A DNA stretch of 64,000 nt from Desulfovibrio sp. Lineage in GTDB: Bacteria; Desulfobacterota; Desulfovibrionia; Desulfovibrionales; Desulfovibrionaceae. The first letter of the stretch is position 1. The number at the start of each line of letters is the position of its first letter. Location of the stretch: the NCBI GenBank assembly GCA_017528345.1, contig JAFXOX010000009.1, forward strand, positions 1-64,000. The letters run 5' to 3'. The notes under the pieces were generated by a model. That model saw nothing but the letters and a program-made list of their open reading frames with translations. It was not told where the DNA came from and did no database searches. A program made the position numbers and the translations under genes. This document shows, one piece after another, positions 28,230-37,089 of the stretch.

Positions 28230-30617
28230 ATGCTTCTTTCTCTTTCTTGGCTGCGTGAATTTACTCCGTATGATGGCTCCGCCCAGGCCCTGGGTGATAA
28301 ACTGACCATGCTCGGTCTTGAGCTTGAAGAGCTCAAGCATCCCTTTGTCGCCCTTGAGGGCATAACGACCGGACATGTGGTTGCCTGCAGTATGCATCCG
28401 GATTCCGACCATCTGCACTGCTGTCAGGTGGATGTGGGGGGCGAGGCCCTGCTGGACATTGTCTGCGGAGCACCCAATGTGGCCCAAGGACAGAAAGTGG
28501 CCGTGGCAACCGTTGGCAGCCGTTTGCCAGATGGTACCGTAATCAAGAAGAGCAAGCTCAGAGGCCAGCCCTCCCACGGGATGATCTGTTCTGAACGGGA
28601 GCTCGGCCTTTCGGATGATCATGCCGGTATCATGGTCCTGCCGGAATCGACGGCTGTGGGCAAGCGACTTGTGGATGTGCTTGATTTGGACTGTGAGGTC
28701 CTTGATCTTTCCATTACGCCCAACCGGGCTGACTGCCTCTCAGTCCTGGGCCTGGCCAGGGAAACGGCCATGGCTTTTCACCTCCCTCTGACCATTCCTG
28801 AGCTTGTACCTGACTTTGCCTGTGACAGTGAGCCTCTGCCCATTGAAATCAAGAATCCCGAGCTCTGCTGGCTCTATAGTGGACGAGTCGTTTCAGGCCT
28901 CACAGTTGCGCCGTCCCCGGCTAAGATCCGTTATCGACTGATGGCTGTCGGCGTGCGTGCCATTTCTAATCTCGTAGATGTGACCAACTATATTCTCATG
29001 GAATGCGGTCAGCCCTTGCATGCCTTTGATCTCGACAAATTGGCCGGTCGAAGAATTGTCGTGCGTGCAGCAGGTGAGGGTGAGCAGTTTGTGACCCTTG
29101 ACGGCCAGAACCGCCTTCTGAATAGTCGCGATCTGTGCATCTGTGACGGTGAAAAACCTGTGGCTCTGGCCGGTGTCATGGGTGGCCTGGACAGTGAAAT
29201 CACAGAGACAACAAGCAATGTTTTTCTGGAAAGCGCGGTTTTTCAACCGGCAACCATCCGTAAAACTTCGCGCAGGCTGGGCTTGAGCTCAGAAGCCTCC
29301 TTCCGCTTTGAGCGCGGCATTGATCAGGAGCGTAGCGTCTGGGCCCTTGATCGCGCCTGCGCCATGATGGCAAGCCTTGGTCAGGGCAAGGTTCACAGGC
29401 AGCTCAGTGTAAATCAGCCCAAAGCCTTTGTCCCGGTGGAAATCGCCTTTTCTCCCAAGCAGGCAGATACGACGTTGGGGCTGGCGCTTGGTAGTGATTT
29501 TGCCCTTGAGGTGCTTAGGGGGATGGGCTGCCAGGTAAAAGCAGATCAGGAGCCCTGGCAGGTCACACAGCCTTCCTGGCGGCCTGATCTAACGCGGGCT
29601 GCGGACCTTGTGGAAGAAGTCGGTCGCGTCTATGGGCTTGATAATATCCCGCCTGCATTACCTGCCATGGAATTTTCTCTGGAGCGGGCGGGTGAGGTGC
29701 CTTCGGATTTTGTCTTTTGGCAGAAGATCCGCCACTGGGCAGCCGGCCTTGGCCTCAATGAAGCCATCAATTACAGCTTTGTGGGACATAAGGACCTTGA
29801 TCTCCTCAATCTTCCCGCAGAAGATCGCATTTCCATCATGAATCCCCTGACTGCGGATCAGAATGTGCTTCGAACGGTCCTGGCTCCAGGCCTTTTGCAA
29901 TCTCTGCGCAATAATCTGGCGCAGGGGGCACAGTCTGTCAGACTGTTTGAGCTGGCTCACGTCTTTCAGGCAAGTCAAAGCGAGGAAACAGGTGCTCTGG
30001 AAACAGGCATGCTTGGCTTGCTTCTCCATGGTCTGCGCCATGACGATGTTTGGCCATATACGCCTGAAAGTGTAGATTACTGCGATTTGCGCGGTTTTCT
30101 AGAACATCTTTTGAGAACCCTGCACCTTGGCCCTGCGCGTTTTGAGCCGTTAGGCAGCCATCCCTATCTTTTGCCGGCTGTGACCGTCTTCCTCGGAGAT
30201 ACGCCTTTGGGCTGTCTTGGTCGTCTGACCCCTGCCATTGCCCGTGAGTATCTGGCTCATGAGCCTGTCTGGCTTGCTGAAGTCAATCTTGATCTTTTGA
30301 AAAAAGCCTCTGAGAAAGCCACAGTGCATTTTGCCGCTCTTGCCAGTTTCCCGCCTGTGCGCCGTGACATTACCGTCATAGGGTCAGAATCTTTGACAGT
30401 TGGCAGCATTTTGGCACACATTCAGTCCATGAAGCTCCCCTATCTTGAAGATCTCGTCTTTGTCAGTGAATATGTCCCTGAGGGTTCTCAGGAGCGCCAT
30501 CTCTCCTTCCGTCTGACCTTCAGACATCCAAGTCGTACCCTCAAGGACGGCGAAGTGGATAAGGAACGTAATAAAGTGGCTCAATCCTTGGTCAATGCCC
30601 TGGGGGTGCGCATCTAG
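28230..30617 (+). CDS. pheT: phenylalanine-tRNA ligase beta subunit
   Basis: 795 aa from ATG 28230. Holds editing and tRNA-binding functions. An N-terminal tRNA-binding (OB) domain includes GHVVACSMHPDSDHLH near 42-58, the B3/B4 editing domain includes DLDCEVLDLSITPNRADCLS, the B5 domain is in the middle (QPSWRPDLTRAADLVEEVGR), and the C-terminal FDX-ACB anticodon-binding domain carries FPPVRRDITVI. A GTG 12 nt upstream is an alternative start. Full length. It is followed 79 nt later by a MerR regulator on the same strand. Confidence 0.96.
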   Translation: MLLSLSWLREFTPYDGSAQALGDKLTMLGLELEELKHPFVALEGITTGHVVACSMHPDSDHLHCCQVDVGGEALLDIVCGAPNVAQGQKVAVATVGSRLPDGTVIKKSKLRGQPSHGMICSERELGLSDDHAGIMVLPESTAVGKRLVDVLDLDCEVLDLSITPNRADCLSVLGLARETAMAFHLPLTIPELVPDFACDSEPLPIEIKNPELCWLYSGRVVSGLTVAPSPAKIRYRLMAVGVRAISNLVDVTNYILMECGQPLHAFDLDKLAGRRIVVRAAGEGEQFVTLDGQNRLLNSRDLCICDGEKPVALAGVMGGLDSEITETTSNVFLESAVFQPATIRKTSRRLGLSSEASFRFERGIDQERSVWALDRACAMMASLGQGKVHRQLSVNQPKAFVPVEIAFSPKQADTTLGLALGSDFALEVLRGMGCQVKADQEPWQVTQPSWRPDLTRAADLVEEVGRVYGLDNIPPALPAMEFSLERAGEVPSDFVFWQKIRHWAAGLGLNEAINYSFVGHKDLDLLNLPAEDRISIMNPLTADQNVLRTVLAPGLLQSLRNNLAQGAQSVRLFELAHVFQASQSEETGALETGMLGLLLHGLRHDDVWPYTPESVDYCDLRGFLEHLLRTLHLGPARFEPLGSHPYLLPAVTVFLGDTPLGCLGRLTPAIAREYLAHEPVWLAEVNLDLLKKASEKATVHFAALASFPPVRRDITVIGSESLTVGSILAHIQSMKLPYLEDLVFVSEYVPEGSQERHLSFRLTFRHPSRTLKDGEVDKERNKVAQSLVNALGVRI

Positions 30618-30696
30618 TCCTGCGATCTGCTGATCTTGGGATACGTATTTAAGCCAAGCTTTTTGCTCGTTAACGGCAAGAGCCTTGAGGTGGGCA

Positions 30697-31053
30697 ATGT
30701 CTGAAAAGATGTACCGCATTGGCGAGGCCGCAGAACTTCTCAATCTCAAAAGCTATGTCTTGCGCTTTTGGGAGACGGAATTTCCCCAGCTTGCCCCGTT
30801 ACGGACAGATCATGGTCAGCGTCTTTACTCCGAAGAGCATATTGCGCTTTTGCGCCGCATTAAGCAGCTTTTACATGAACAGGGCATGACCATTGATGGG
30901 GCCAGACGTGTGCTCGACGGTACCGCTGTGGTGGATCAGAGCCGGCCTGAAGGGCTGGCCGCAGTGCCGGATAAGGCCTTTATTGGTCTGCTTAAGCAGG
31001 AACTTACAGCTCTGCGCCGCATTTTGGCCGGACAAGTCGAGGAAAAACCGTGA
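30697..31053 (+). CDS. MerR-family transcriptional regulator
   Basis: 118 aa. Winged helix-turn-helix of MerR type at residues 5-75: KMYRIGEAAELLNLKSYVLRFWETEFPQL, then RLYSEEHIALLRRIKQLLHEQGMTIDGARRVL. The C-terminal part is short, lacking an effector domain with metal cysteines. Such short MerR proteins after pheT are widespread in bacteria (next to ihfA in many). Its stop codon overlaps the GTG start of rpe by four bases, so the two are translationally coupled. Confidence 0.88.
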   Translation: MSEKMYRIGEAAELLNLKSYVLRFWETEFPQLAPLRTDHGQRLYSEEHIALLRRIKQLLHEQGMTIDGARRVLDGTAVVDQSRPEGLAAVPDKAFIGLLKQELTALRRILAGQVEEKP

Positions 31054-31754
31054 TCCTCTCACCTTCGCTTTTAAGCGCCAATTTCGCCGATCTTGGCAGT
31101 GAATTACAGAATCTGGAAAAGGCCGGCATCAACTGGTTGCATCTGGATATCATGGATGGCGCCTTTGTTCCCAATATCACCTTTGGACCACCTCTTATCA
31201 AGAGCCTGCGGAAAGAGTGTGGACTTTTTTTTGACGTGCATCTGATGATTGAAGAGCCGGCACGGTATATTGATGCCTTTGCCGAGGCCGGCAGTGACCT
31301 GCTTGTGATCCATGCGGAATCTGACCGCCATCTTGAGCGCACCCTGAGCGCCATTGCCGCACACAAGCTCAAGGTCGGACTTGCTCTGAATCCTGGAACC
31401 GATCTCGGGGTCTTGCGCTGGCTGGCAGGCGATCTTGATCTTGTGCTGATCATGAGTGTTAATCCCGGCTTTTCAGGTCAGAAATTTTTGCCCGCAAGTG
31501 TGGAAAAAGTTCGCAGCTGCCGTAAGTTGCTCGACAGTCTCGGCTGTTCTCACGTGGTCATTGAGGTGGACGGAGGTGTCTGCCCGGAAAATGCCCAGGA
31601 GCTTGTGGCGGCAGGTGCTGATGTGCTTGTTTCTGGCTCCGCCTTTTTCGCCTATCCTCCCTATGCTACACGCAGCCAGGTTTTTCAGTCAGCCTGCAAG
31701 CCACGCACAAGTCCTGCAGATGCCTGGAAGACGCGCTATTCCCGCCTTGTCTGA
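31050..31754 (+). CDS. rpe: ribulose-phosphate 3-epimerase
   Basis: 234 aa, TIM barrel, interconverting ribulose-5-phosphate and xylulose-5-phosphate. LSPSLLSANFADLG (residues 2-15), HLDIMDGAFVPNITFGP (32-48), HLMIEEP (64-70), LIMSVNPGFSGQKF (near 135-148) and IEVDGGVCPENA show all metal and phosphate ligands. GTG start overlaps the MerR stop (GTGA). With the transketolase and phosphoglycerate kinase genes that follow, it forms a sugar-phosphate block. The C-terminal segment after the barrel (KPRTSPADAWKTRY) is slightly longer than usual. Confidence 0.95.
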   Translation: MILSPSLLSANFADLGSELQNLEKAGINWLHLDIMDGAFVPNITFGPPLIKSLRKECGLFFDVHLMIEEPARYIDAFAEAGSDLLVIHAESDRHLERTLSAIAAHKLKVGLALNPGTDLGVLRWLAGDLDLVLIMSVNPGFSGQKFLPASVEKVRSCRKLLDSLGCSHVVIEVDGGVCPENAQELVAAGADVLVSGSAFFAYPPYATRSQVFQSACKPRTSPADAWKTRYSRLV

Positions 31755-31824
31755 TGTCCCTCAGCCTGTTTCGGGCCCGGACTCAGGCGCAAGCCAAACC
31801 CTCTAATTGTAGGAAGCAGACCTC

Positions 31825-33813
31825 ATGCCGACTCGCAGACAATTGGCCAATGCCCTCAGAGTTCTCTCCATTGATGCCATAGAACAAGCCAAATCAGGTC
31901 ATCCCGGAGCTCCACTGGGGATGGCAGAGATGGGGGAAGCTCTTTTCAGACATCAATTGAAGCATAATCCCGCCAACCCTAGCTGGTTTGACCGTGACCG
32001 CTTTGTGCTCTCCAACGGTCACGCCTCCATGCTGCTTTATGGCCTTCTGCACCTTACAGGCTATGATCTGCCTATGGACGAACTGCGCCATTTCCGCCAG
32101 TTGGGACGAAAGACGCCTGGACACCCCGAATACGGGGTGACGGCAGGGGTGGATATGACGACAGGACCTCTTGGACAGGGGATCGCTTCTGCTGTGGGCA
32201 TGGCCCTGGCTGAGCGGATCCTTGCCCAAACCTTCAACCGTCCGGGCTACAATCTGGTGGATCATTACACCTACTGCTTTGTTGGTGACGGCTGCCTGAT
32301 GGAAGGGGTGGCCTCTGAAGCTTGTTCCTTGGCCGGAACCTGGCAGCTTGGGCGGCTCATTGTCTGCTATGATGCCAATCAGATCAGTATTGACGGGCCT
32401 GTTTCAGGTTGGTTCACGGAAGATGTGGGGGCGCGTTTCAGGGCATATGGTTGGCAGGTGATCGGACCTGTGGATGGCCATGATTTTGCGGCTTTGGACA
32501 GCGCCTTTTCTGAAGCCAAAAAGGATACGGCACGTCCGAGCCTGATTATTGCCCAAACCCATATCGGCTATGGTTCCCCCAAGGCAGACAGCGCCGCCTG
32601 TCATGGAGCTCCTTTGGGAGAAGAGGGCTGCGCCAAAACCCGTGAAGCCTTAGGCTGGCCCTATCCGCCTTTTGAGATCCCCTCAGATATCCGAGACGCC
32701 TGGAATGCCACAGAAAAGGGAAAAGAGATCGAGTCTGCCTGGCAGGCACTTTTTGCTGACTATGCCAAAAACTATCCGGACCTTGCGCAGGAATTTGAGC
32801 GGCGTATGACAGGAAAGCTTCCCGCAGACTGGCAGAATATCGCCTCTCAGCTTATTGCCGACACCTGTGCGCAGGCTGAGTCACTTGCCAGTCGCAAGGC
32901 ATCCCAGAAATGTCTGGAGATCCTGCTTCCCAAACTGCCAGAGCTCATTGGCGGTTCCGCGGATCTCACAGGCTCTGTGGGTACAAAAACATCGCATTCT
33001 GTGCCTCTCACGGCGGACAAGCACGGTAATTACCTGTATTATGGTGTGCGTGAATTTGCCATGAGTGCTATTATGAATGGTTTGGCCGTGCACGGGGGCT
33101 TTTTGCCCTATGCCGGTACCTTTTTGTCTTTCAGCGATCAGGCTAAAAACGCCTTGCGTCTTGCTGCCCTGATGCAGGCGCATGCCATCTGGGTCTTTAC
33201 CCACGATTCCATTGGCGTTGGAGAAGATGGTCCTACCCATCAGCCTGTGGAACAGATTTCAGCACTGCGCATGATTCCCGGCATGGAGGTCTGGCGCCCC
33301 TGTGACAGCCTGGAAACGGCCTTTGCCTGGAAACGGGCTATTGAACGCAAGGGACCAACCTGTCTTGTGCTTTCGCGGCAGACCTTGCCCTATTATCAGC
33401 GCGATGCGGTGCAGGTGTCTCAGATTTCCCAGGGCGGCTATGTCTTGCGCGACTGTAAGGGCGTGCCGGAGCTGATTATCCTAGCCACAGGTTCTGAAGT
33501 TGCACTCGCCTGCGGGGCCTGGGACAAGCTTACGGAGGAAGGCCGCAGGGTGCGTGTGCTTTCTCTGCCCTGTGCTGAGGTTTTTGATGCACAGCCCGAG
33601 TCTTTGCGAGAAAAACTTCTGCCTTCCAATGTACGGGCCCGTCTAGCCATTGAAGCCGCATCACCTGAATATTTTTATAAATATGTCGGCCTCGACGGCA
33701 AGGTATTGGGAATGACGAGTTTTGGCCTTTCAGGCAAAGCCAAGGATGTGGCCGAGCATTTTGGCTTTACTGTGGATCACGTTGTGAGCCAGGCACGTAC
33801 CCTTTTGTCCTGA
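31825..33813 (+). CDS. tkt: transketolase
   Basis: 662 aa, thiamine-diphosphate enzyme of the non-oxidative pentose phosphate pathway. GHPGAPLGMAEM is near residues 27-38, the TPP motif GDGCLMEGVASEA is near 155-167 with YDANQISIDG, and the second domain carries FVREFAMSAI-type NYLYYGVREFAMSAIMNG and FTHDSIGVGEDGPTHQPVEQ. AGGAAG ribosome site. Downstream of rpe by 70 nt and upstream of pgk by 58 nt, all in the same direction. Confidence 0.96.
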   Translation: MPTRRQLANALRVLSIDAIEQAKSGHPGAPLGMAEMGEALFRHQLKHNPANPSWFDRDRFVLSNGHASMLLYGLLHLTGYDLPMDELRHFRQLGRKTPGHPEYGVTAGVDMTTGPLGQGIASAVGMALAERILAQTFNRPGYNLVDHYTYCFVGDGCLMEGVASEACSLAGTWQLGRLIVCYDANQISIDGPVSGWFTEDVGARFRAYGWQVIGPVDGHDFAALDSAFSEAKKDTARPSLIIAQTHIGYGSPKADSAACHGAPLGEEGCAKTREALGWPYPPFEIPSDIRDAWNATEKGKEIESAWQALFADYAKNYPDLAQEFERRMTGKLPADWQNIASQLIADTCAQAESLASRKASQKCLEILLPKLPELIGGSADLTGSVGTKTSHSVPLTADKHGNYLYYGVREFAMSAIMNGLAVHGGFLPYAGTFLSFSDQAKNALRLAALMQAHAIWVFTHDSIGVGEDGPTHQPVEQISALRMIPGMEVWRPCDSLETAFAWKRAIERKGPTCLVLSRQTLPYYQRDAVQVSQISQGGYVLRDCKGVPELIILATGSEVALACGAWDKLTEEGRRVRVLSLPCAEVFDAQPESLREKLLPSNVRARLAIEAASPEYFYKYVGLDGKVLGMTSFGLSGKAKDVAEHFGFTVDHVVSQARTLLS

Positions 33814-33871
33814 GTGGCGTTGTGGCCTGAAGCTTTGTGCGCGGCTTGATCAAAAGCTTGTGGAGGAGATT

Positions 33872-35035
33872 ATGAAAAAATTTGTGGATTTGGATGTGCG
33901 TGGCAAGACCGTGGTCATCAGACAGGATCTCAATGTGCCCATGAAGAACGGCACCATCACCAATGATAAACGCATCCGGGCCGCTTTGCCCACCGTGAAA
34001 ATGGCTCTGGAAAAAGGAGCCGGTGTCATTCTCATTTCCCATTTGGGTCGTCCTGTGGAAGGGGAATACGCTGAGGAATTTTCGCTCAAGCCTGTGGCAG
34101 AACATCTGGGAAAAGCCCTCGGAATGCCCGTATCTGTGGCCAGAGAGCTTTCTGAGGCCAAGGTGCAACCAGGCCAGTGCCTAATCCTTGAAAATATCCG
34201 CTTCTTCAAGGGTGAGAAGAAAAATGATCCGGAACTTGCCCAGAAGCTCGCCGACCTTGGCGATGTCTATGTGATGGACGCCTTTGGTACAGCCCACAGA
34301 GCCCAGGCCTCCACAGAAGGAGCCGTACGCCGAGCCAAGATTGCCTGCGCAGGACCTCTCATGGTCAGCGAGGTTGAAGCTTTTGGGCGCGTTTTGAATG
34401 CCCCCAAACGTCCCCTTGCCGCCATCATCGGTGGGGCCAAGGTCTCAACCAAGCTGGGCGTTTTAAATAATCTTCTGGAAAAAGTGGATATACTCATTGT
34501 CGGTGGTGGTATTGCCAATACGTTTTTGGCCGCCATGGGGCACAGTGTGGGGACATCTCTCTATGAACCCGACCTGCTTGAGGAAGCCCGTAAGATTATG
34601 CAGAAGGCCAAGGACAAAGGCTGCAAACTGCCTCTGCCCGTGGACGTGGTCACAGCCAAGGAATTGGCCAGTGGGCAAAAAAGTACTGAAGTGGCTGTGG
34701 AACAGGTTCCGGCCGATGCCATGATCCTCGATATCGGCAGCAAAACAGAAGCCCTCTATGCCGACATCCTCAAGGATGCCAAGACGGTGGTCTGGAACGG
34801 GCCCATGGGCGCTTTTGAGACGGAACCTTTCCACAAGGGAACCGTGGCATTGGCCACAGATCTGGCCAATGGTCAGGCCTTTGTGGTCGTTGGCGGCGGC
34901 GACTCCGTAGCCTGCGTGGAAAAATACGCGCTTGCCGACAAGATGGGATATATTTCAACTGGAGGCGGAGCTTCTTTGGAACTTTTGGAAGGCAAAGAAT
35001 TGCCAGCCATTGCCGCCCTTGAGGCCAGATCCTAG
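33872..35035 (+). CDS. pgk: phosphoglycerate kinase
   Basis: 387 aa, two Rossmann-like domains; converts 1,3-bisphosphoglycerate and ADP to 3-phosphoglycerate and ATP. VVIRQDLNVP (residues 15-24) is the substrate motif, HLGRP follows at about 57-61, GGAKVSTKLGVL near 189 and the nucleotide loop WNGPMGAFE near 305, and STGGGASLELL at the end. ATG 33872 has a strong GGAGGAG site; the GTG at 33860 lies within that site and is not favoured. Ends the operon at a strong terminator. Confidence 0.96.
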   Translation: MKKFVDLDVRGKTVVIRQDLNVPMKNGTITNDKRIRAALPTVKMALEKGAGVILISHLGRPVEGEYAEEFSLKPVAEHLGKALGMPVSVARELSEAKVQPGQCLILENIRFFKGEKKNDPELAQKLADLGDVYVMDAFGTAHRAQASTEGAVRRAKIACAGPLMVSEVEAFGRVLNAPKRPLAAIIGGAKVSTKLGVLNNLLEKVDILIVGGGIANTFLAAMGHSVGTSLYEPDLLEEARKIMQKAKDKGCKLPLPVDVVTAKELASGQKSTEVAVEQVPADAMILDIGSKTEALYADILKDAKTVVWNGPMGAFETEPFHKGTVALATDLANGQAFVVVGGGDSVACVEKYALADKMGYISTGGGASLELLEGKELPAIAALEARS

Positions 35036-35060
35036 TTTTTTCTTCTGTCTGTCTTTCCTT

Positions 35061-35099
35061 CTCTCTGACCGGATCGTCTGTGTCAGAGAGATTTTTTTT
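35061..35099 (+). terminator. intrinsic terminator after pgk
   Basis: CTCTCTGAC pairs with GTCAGAGAG around a 12-base loop, followed by ATTTTTTTT. It ends the rpe-tkt-pgk transcript. Confidence 0.85.
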
Positions 35100-35122
35100 C
35101 AGCGAGGCTGCGTGAGGTTAGC

Positions 35123-35369
35123 ATGCCCTGGCGATGGATTTTTTCTGTTCTGTTGTTTCTGATGCTTTGGAGTGTTACGGCAACAGCAGACCTTGAAGAC
35201 GTGTCGATCTACCCACACGGCGAGGGCGCTTTTTCCCCTGACAGACCCGAAATCCACGGTGTCTGGAAAGGGCGAAGGCATCTTCCTTTTGAGCAGATGC
35301 AAACGCTCTGTTTTGCTGTTGCTGCCTATCTTGATCTGCCCAGAGAAAATGCCGGTCGTTTTCTGCTGG
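35123..35369 (+). pseudogene. 5' part of a secreted lysozyme-like protein gene split by the integrated element
   Basis: Codons 1-82 of a gene interrupted at the CTGCTGG core (35363-35369). As it stands the frame runs 7 codons into element DNA and stops at 35389, giving 88 aa. The protein starts with a signal peptide (about residues 1-22, ending TATA). Joined at the core to 40852-41682, the frame continues without a shift: LPRENAGRFLL then EITAAESDFGYY, which restores the (R)xLLxxAAxESxFG...RQ pattern known from phage and bacterial lysozyme-like proteins. GAGG precedes the ATG. The 5' part alone has no visible catalytic motif. Confidence 0.75.
35363..35369. repeat. attL core of the integrated element
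   Basis: CTGCTGG here is repeated at 40846-40852 in the same reading frame phase of the split gene. Seven bases is a usual overlap length for tyrosine recombinases. The reconstructed attP would place the core between GAGAAA and TTTTCTC (an inverted repeat), the reconstructed attB between TTT and AAA. Confidence 0.7.
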
Positions 35370-35389
35370 TTTTCTCCTATATGCTATAA

Positions 35390-36135
35390 AGTAGGCTTCA
35401 GCTCACGCTTTCCAGTGCTGTCGTTATCGAAATGATACCACTTCTGATAACAATTTTTTTTGATGCCATTTTTCAGCTCATCCACTGGCACACTTTCTGC
35501 ATGCAATAGTAGTCCACAGAGAGCCTTTTTTGTCCAAAGAAGTCCATAACATTGCAAAATGATGGTATATTTGTTGGTATCCTGCGCACATAAAAACGAA
35601 AAAAGCCCATAAATAGCGGCTTTCATGTCTTACTTCGGTGCCTTGGTGTGGCACCGAACTCAAAAAACCTGATTTTTCAGCCTGCGCAGGTCACCACACA
35701 GACAAGAACTGTGCCAATTTGGCAAAAGCTCCCTTCGATTTTCGGCCTTTATTTTGCTATAGCATAATTCATGCCGTATCAAAGCGGCAACATGGTACAA
35801 AATGTGCAAAAGCATGTTCTGTACCATGTTCATACAATTTTTTGGCTCGTTTCATGCTAAAAGCAAAATATATACCATATCACCACCATTGCACGACCTG
35901 CCAGAAATCCCCTTCACAAAGCCATTTATGAGGGACACGTTCGAGAAGGCCTCTAGCGTGCCCAAAAATGCGTTTTGGCCTGCGCCGTGATGCAACTCTC
36001 AGCTTACACCTGTTTCGTTCAAATTTGAGCCATTTCACGCAAAATCATTTGTTTATTTTTTGCACAGACGCGCAGAGCAATGGGACGCCGCGGTCTTTTG
36101 CCATATGCCCTCAAAATCCAAACTCCCCCCCTACG
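35390..36135. other. gene-poor left arm of the element
   Basis: No convincing gene. Contents seen: the arm-type site at 35433-35451 and a GTTATC half site at 35423-35428; a weak AAAGCC/GGCTTT hairpin near 35600-35620; a perfect TTCGGTGCC/GGCACCGAA hairpin at 35633-35657. A small open frame on the minus strand at 35384-35626 has no ribosome site. The length and the repeats suggest recombination-site DNA, perhaps with a non-coding transcript. Confidence 0.5.
35433..35451 (+). repeat. arm-type integrase site, left end
   Basis: TGATACCAnnnnTGATAAC matches the site at 40706-40724 in the same orientation at 15 of 19 positions, with the four internal bases free. Such direct repeats beside the core are typical arm sites of tyrosine integrases. 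Confidence 0.65.
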
Positions 36136-36333
36136 TCAGCATTGTTTGACGTCCGGCAGACATGGGAAATCGTCTGGAATCATCGGGAAATCGTCTGGTA
36201 ACTCTTTCAGATCACATTCCAACAGTATATTTTTCAAATCGTCAAAATCTGGTAAGTCCTCAAAGCCTGCACCTCTAATGTCAGACAAGTCCTCAAGGCC
36301 TGCATCATCTATCCCAAAGCTTACTCGCTTCAT
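36136..36333 (-). CDS. very acidic small protein, unknown
   Basis: 65 aa from the ATG at 36333, 6 nt after a perfect AAGGAGG; the adjacent upstream ATG at 36336 is too close to that site. About 18 Asp/Glu face 6 Lys/Arg. The chain has short internal echoes: AGLEDLSD / AGFEDLPD and PDDFPMIPDDFPCLPD, the second mirrored in DNA as near-repeats GGGAAATCGTCTGG around 36166-36198. No known domain. The charge pattern is reminiscent of DNA-mimic or antirepressor peptides of phages and satellites, but that is inference only. It is the last gene at the left arm of the element. Confidence 0.65.
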   Translation of the reverse strand: MKRVSFGIDDAGLEDLSDIRGAGFEDLPDFDDLKNILLECDLKELPDDFPMIPDDFPCLPDVKQC

Positions 36334-36449
36334 CATAAACCTCCTTCAACTTTGTTTTTCGAACCGTTCCCTCTTGTCACACACAAACACACATGGCACG
36401 CTTGTTTCGTTCAACCTTGGGCAAATTTGACGGCCTGCGCCATGTTGTC

Positions 36450-36932
36450 TCAGCTATGCCGTACATCTAATGCCGCCAGCACGGCCTTTGCTTCCTGCGC
36501 CTTGCCCTTGGCAAATTGCCGAAGGAAGCACCAGCACGCGTACTCGCCTGCGGCGCGAGAACCTGCAAAGATCACGGGTACACCATCCCTCGCCATGATT
36601 GCCGTCAGGGTAGCCAATGCCGCCTGCGGCCTCACCTGCGACTTGTAAGCATGAGAGGCAATGTCCTTCCATGAGCATTCAGCGATAACAGCAAAGGCTC
36701 TGTAGCCTCTGGCGCGTTCCATTTCCGCCATGAAGCGTCGCCTCTCTCTACCCATGCAAGCCATAAGGTCAGGCAGGCTTTTGCGTTCAATCGCTACCTG
36801 CGCTTCAAGCCCTGCAAGGCTGTAGTCACCTGTGGGCAATGCACAACGCTGTACTGTTACGCCTGCACGCCGATAGACTTCTAAATCGAAACTGTATGGC
36901 ATCTGCTCACGCGTATCGCAAACAACTAGCAT
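36450..36932 (-). CDS. ERCC4-fold nuclease
   Basis: 160 aa from ATG 36932. The protein is a single ERCC4/XPF-type nuclease domain without helicase or HhH: VVCDTREQMPYSF at residues 3-15, then LPTGDYSL and AIERKSLPDLMACMG with the ERKxxxDL catalytic signature near residues 52-60. Such stand-alone ERCC4 nucleases occur in phages and mobile elements and cut branched or forked DNA. Located after the terminator of the initiator gene and before the acidic protein, on the same strand. It could process replication intermediates of the element or attack competing DNA; the sequence does not tell. Confidence 0.8.
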   Translation of the reverse strand: MLVVCDTREQMPYSFDLEVYRRAGVTVQRCALPTGDYSLAGLEAQVAIERKSLPDLMACMGRERRRFMAEMERARGYRAFAVIAECSWKDIASHAYKSQVRPQAALATLTAIMARDGVPVIFAGSRAAGEYACWCFLRQFAKGKAQEAKAVLAALDVRHS

Positions 36933-36952
36933 GGCCTTGTCTCCCTCAAACG

Positions 36953-37019
36953 AAAAAAAACATACTATCCCCCCACCCACCCCAAAACGCAGTTTTGGGT
37001 AGTGGGGTGGGGTAATAGT
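36953..37019 (-). terminator. long hairpin with T8 run, end of initiator transcript
   Basis: A long imperfect stem (ACTATCCCCC... facing ...GGTAATAGT, 36964-36988 and 36992-37019) with a GCA loop is followed on the minus strand by TTTTTTTT (36953-36960). It closes the transcript from the initiator gene and lies beside the iteron region, so it could also be a structural part of the origin. Confidence 0.65.
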
Positions 37020-37039
37020 TAGTTAGTTCTTAAAAAGAG

Positions 37040-37081
37040 TACTTAAAAAAATACTTAGGTATATACTTCATAACAATACTT
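37040..37081. repeat. AT-rich 12-mer region (unwinding element candidate)
   Basis: Four TACTT copies at 37040, 37052, 37064 and 37077 within an A/T-rich stretch, spaced 12, 12 and 13 bp. This resembles the DNA-unwinding element of iteron origins, located next to the iterons. Confidence 0.55.
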
Positions 37082-37089
37082 CTGGTTCC

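Noticed and set aside
35123..35389. Intact small secreted 88-aa gene after pgk
   Set aside because: Its last 7 codons lie in element DNA, and joining across the element yields a longer, family-like protein.
35384..35626. 80-aa minus-strand frame in the left arm of the element
   Set aside because: No ribosome site, covers the arm-type sites and has no family likeness.
36080..36430. 116-aa plus-strand frame opposite the acidic protein
   Set aside because: Low-complexity Ser-rich antisense frame without ribosome site; the minus-strand frame has a perfect one.
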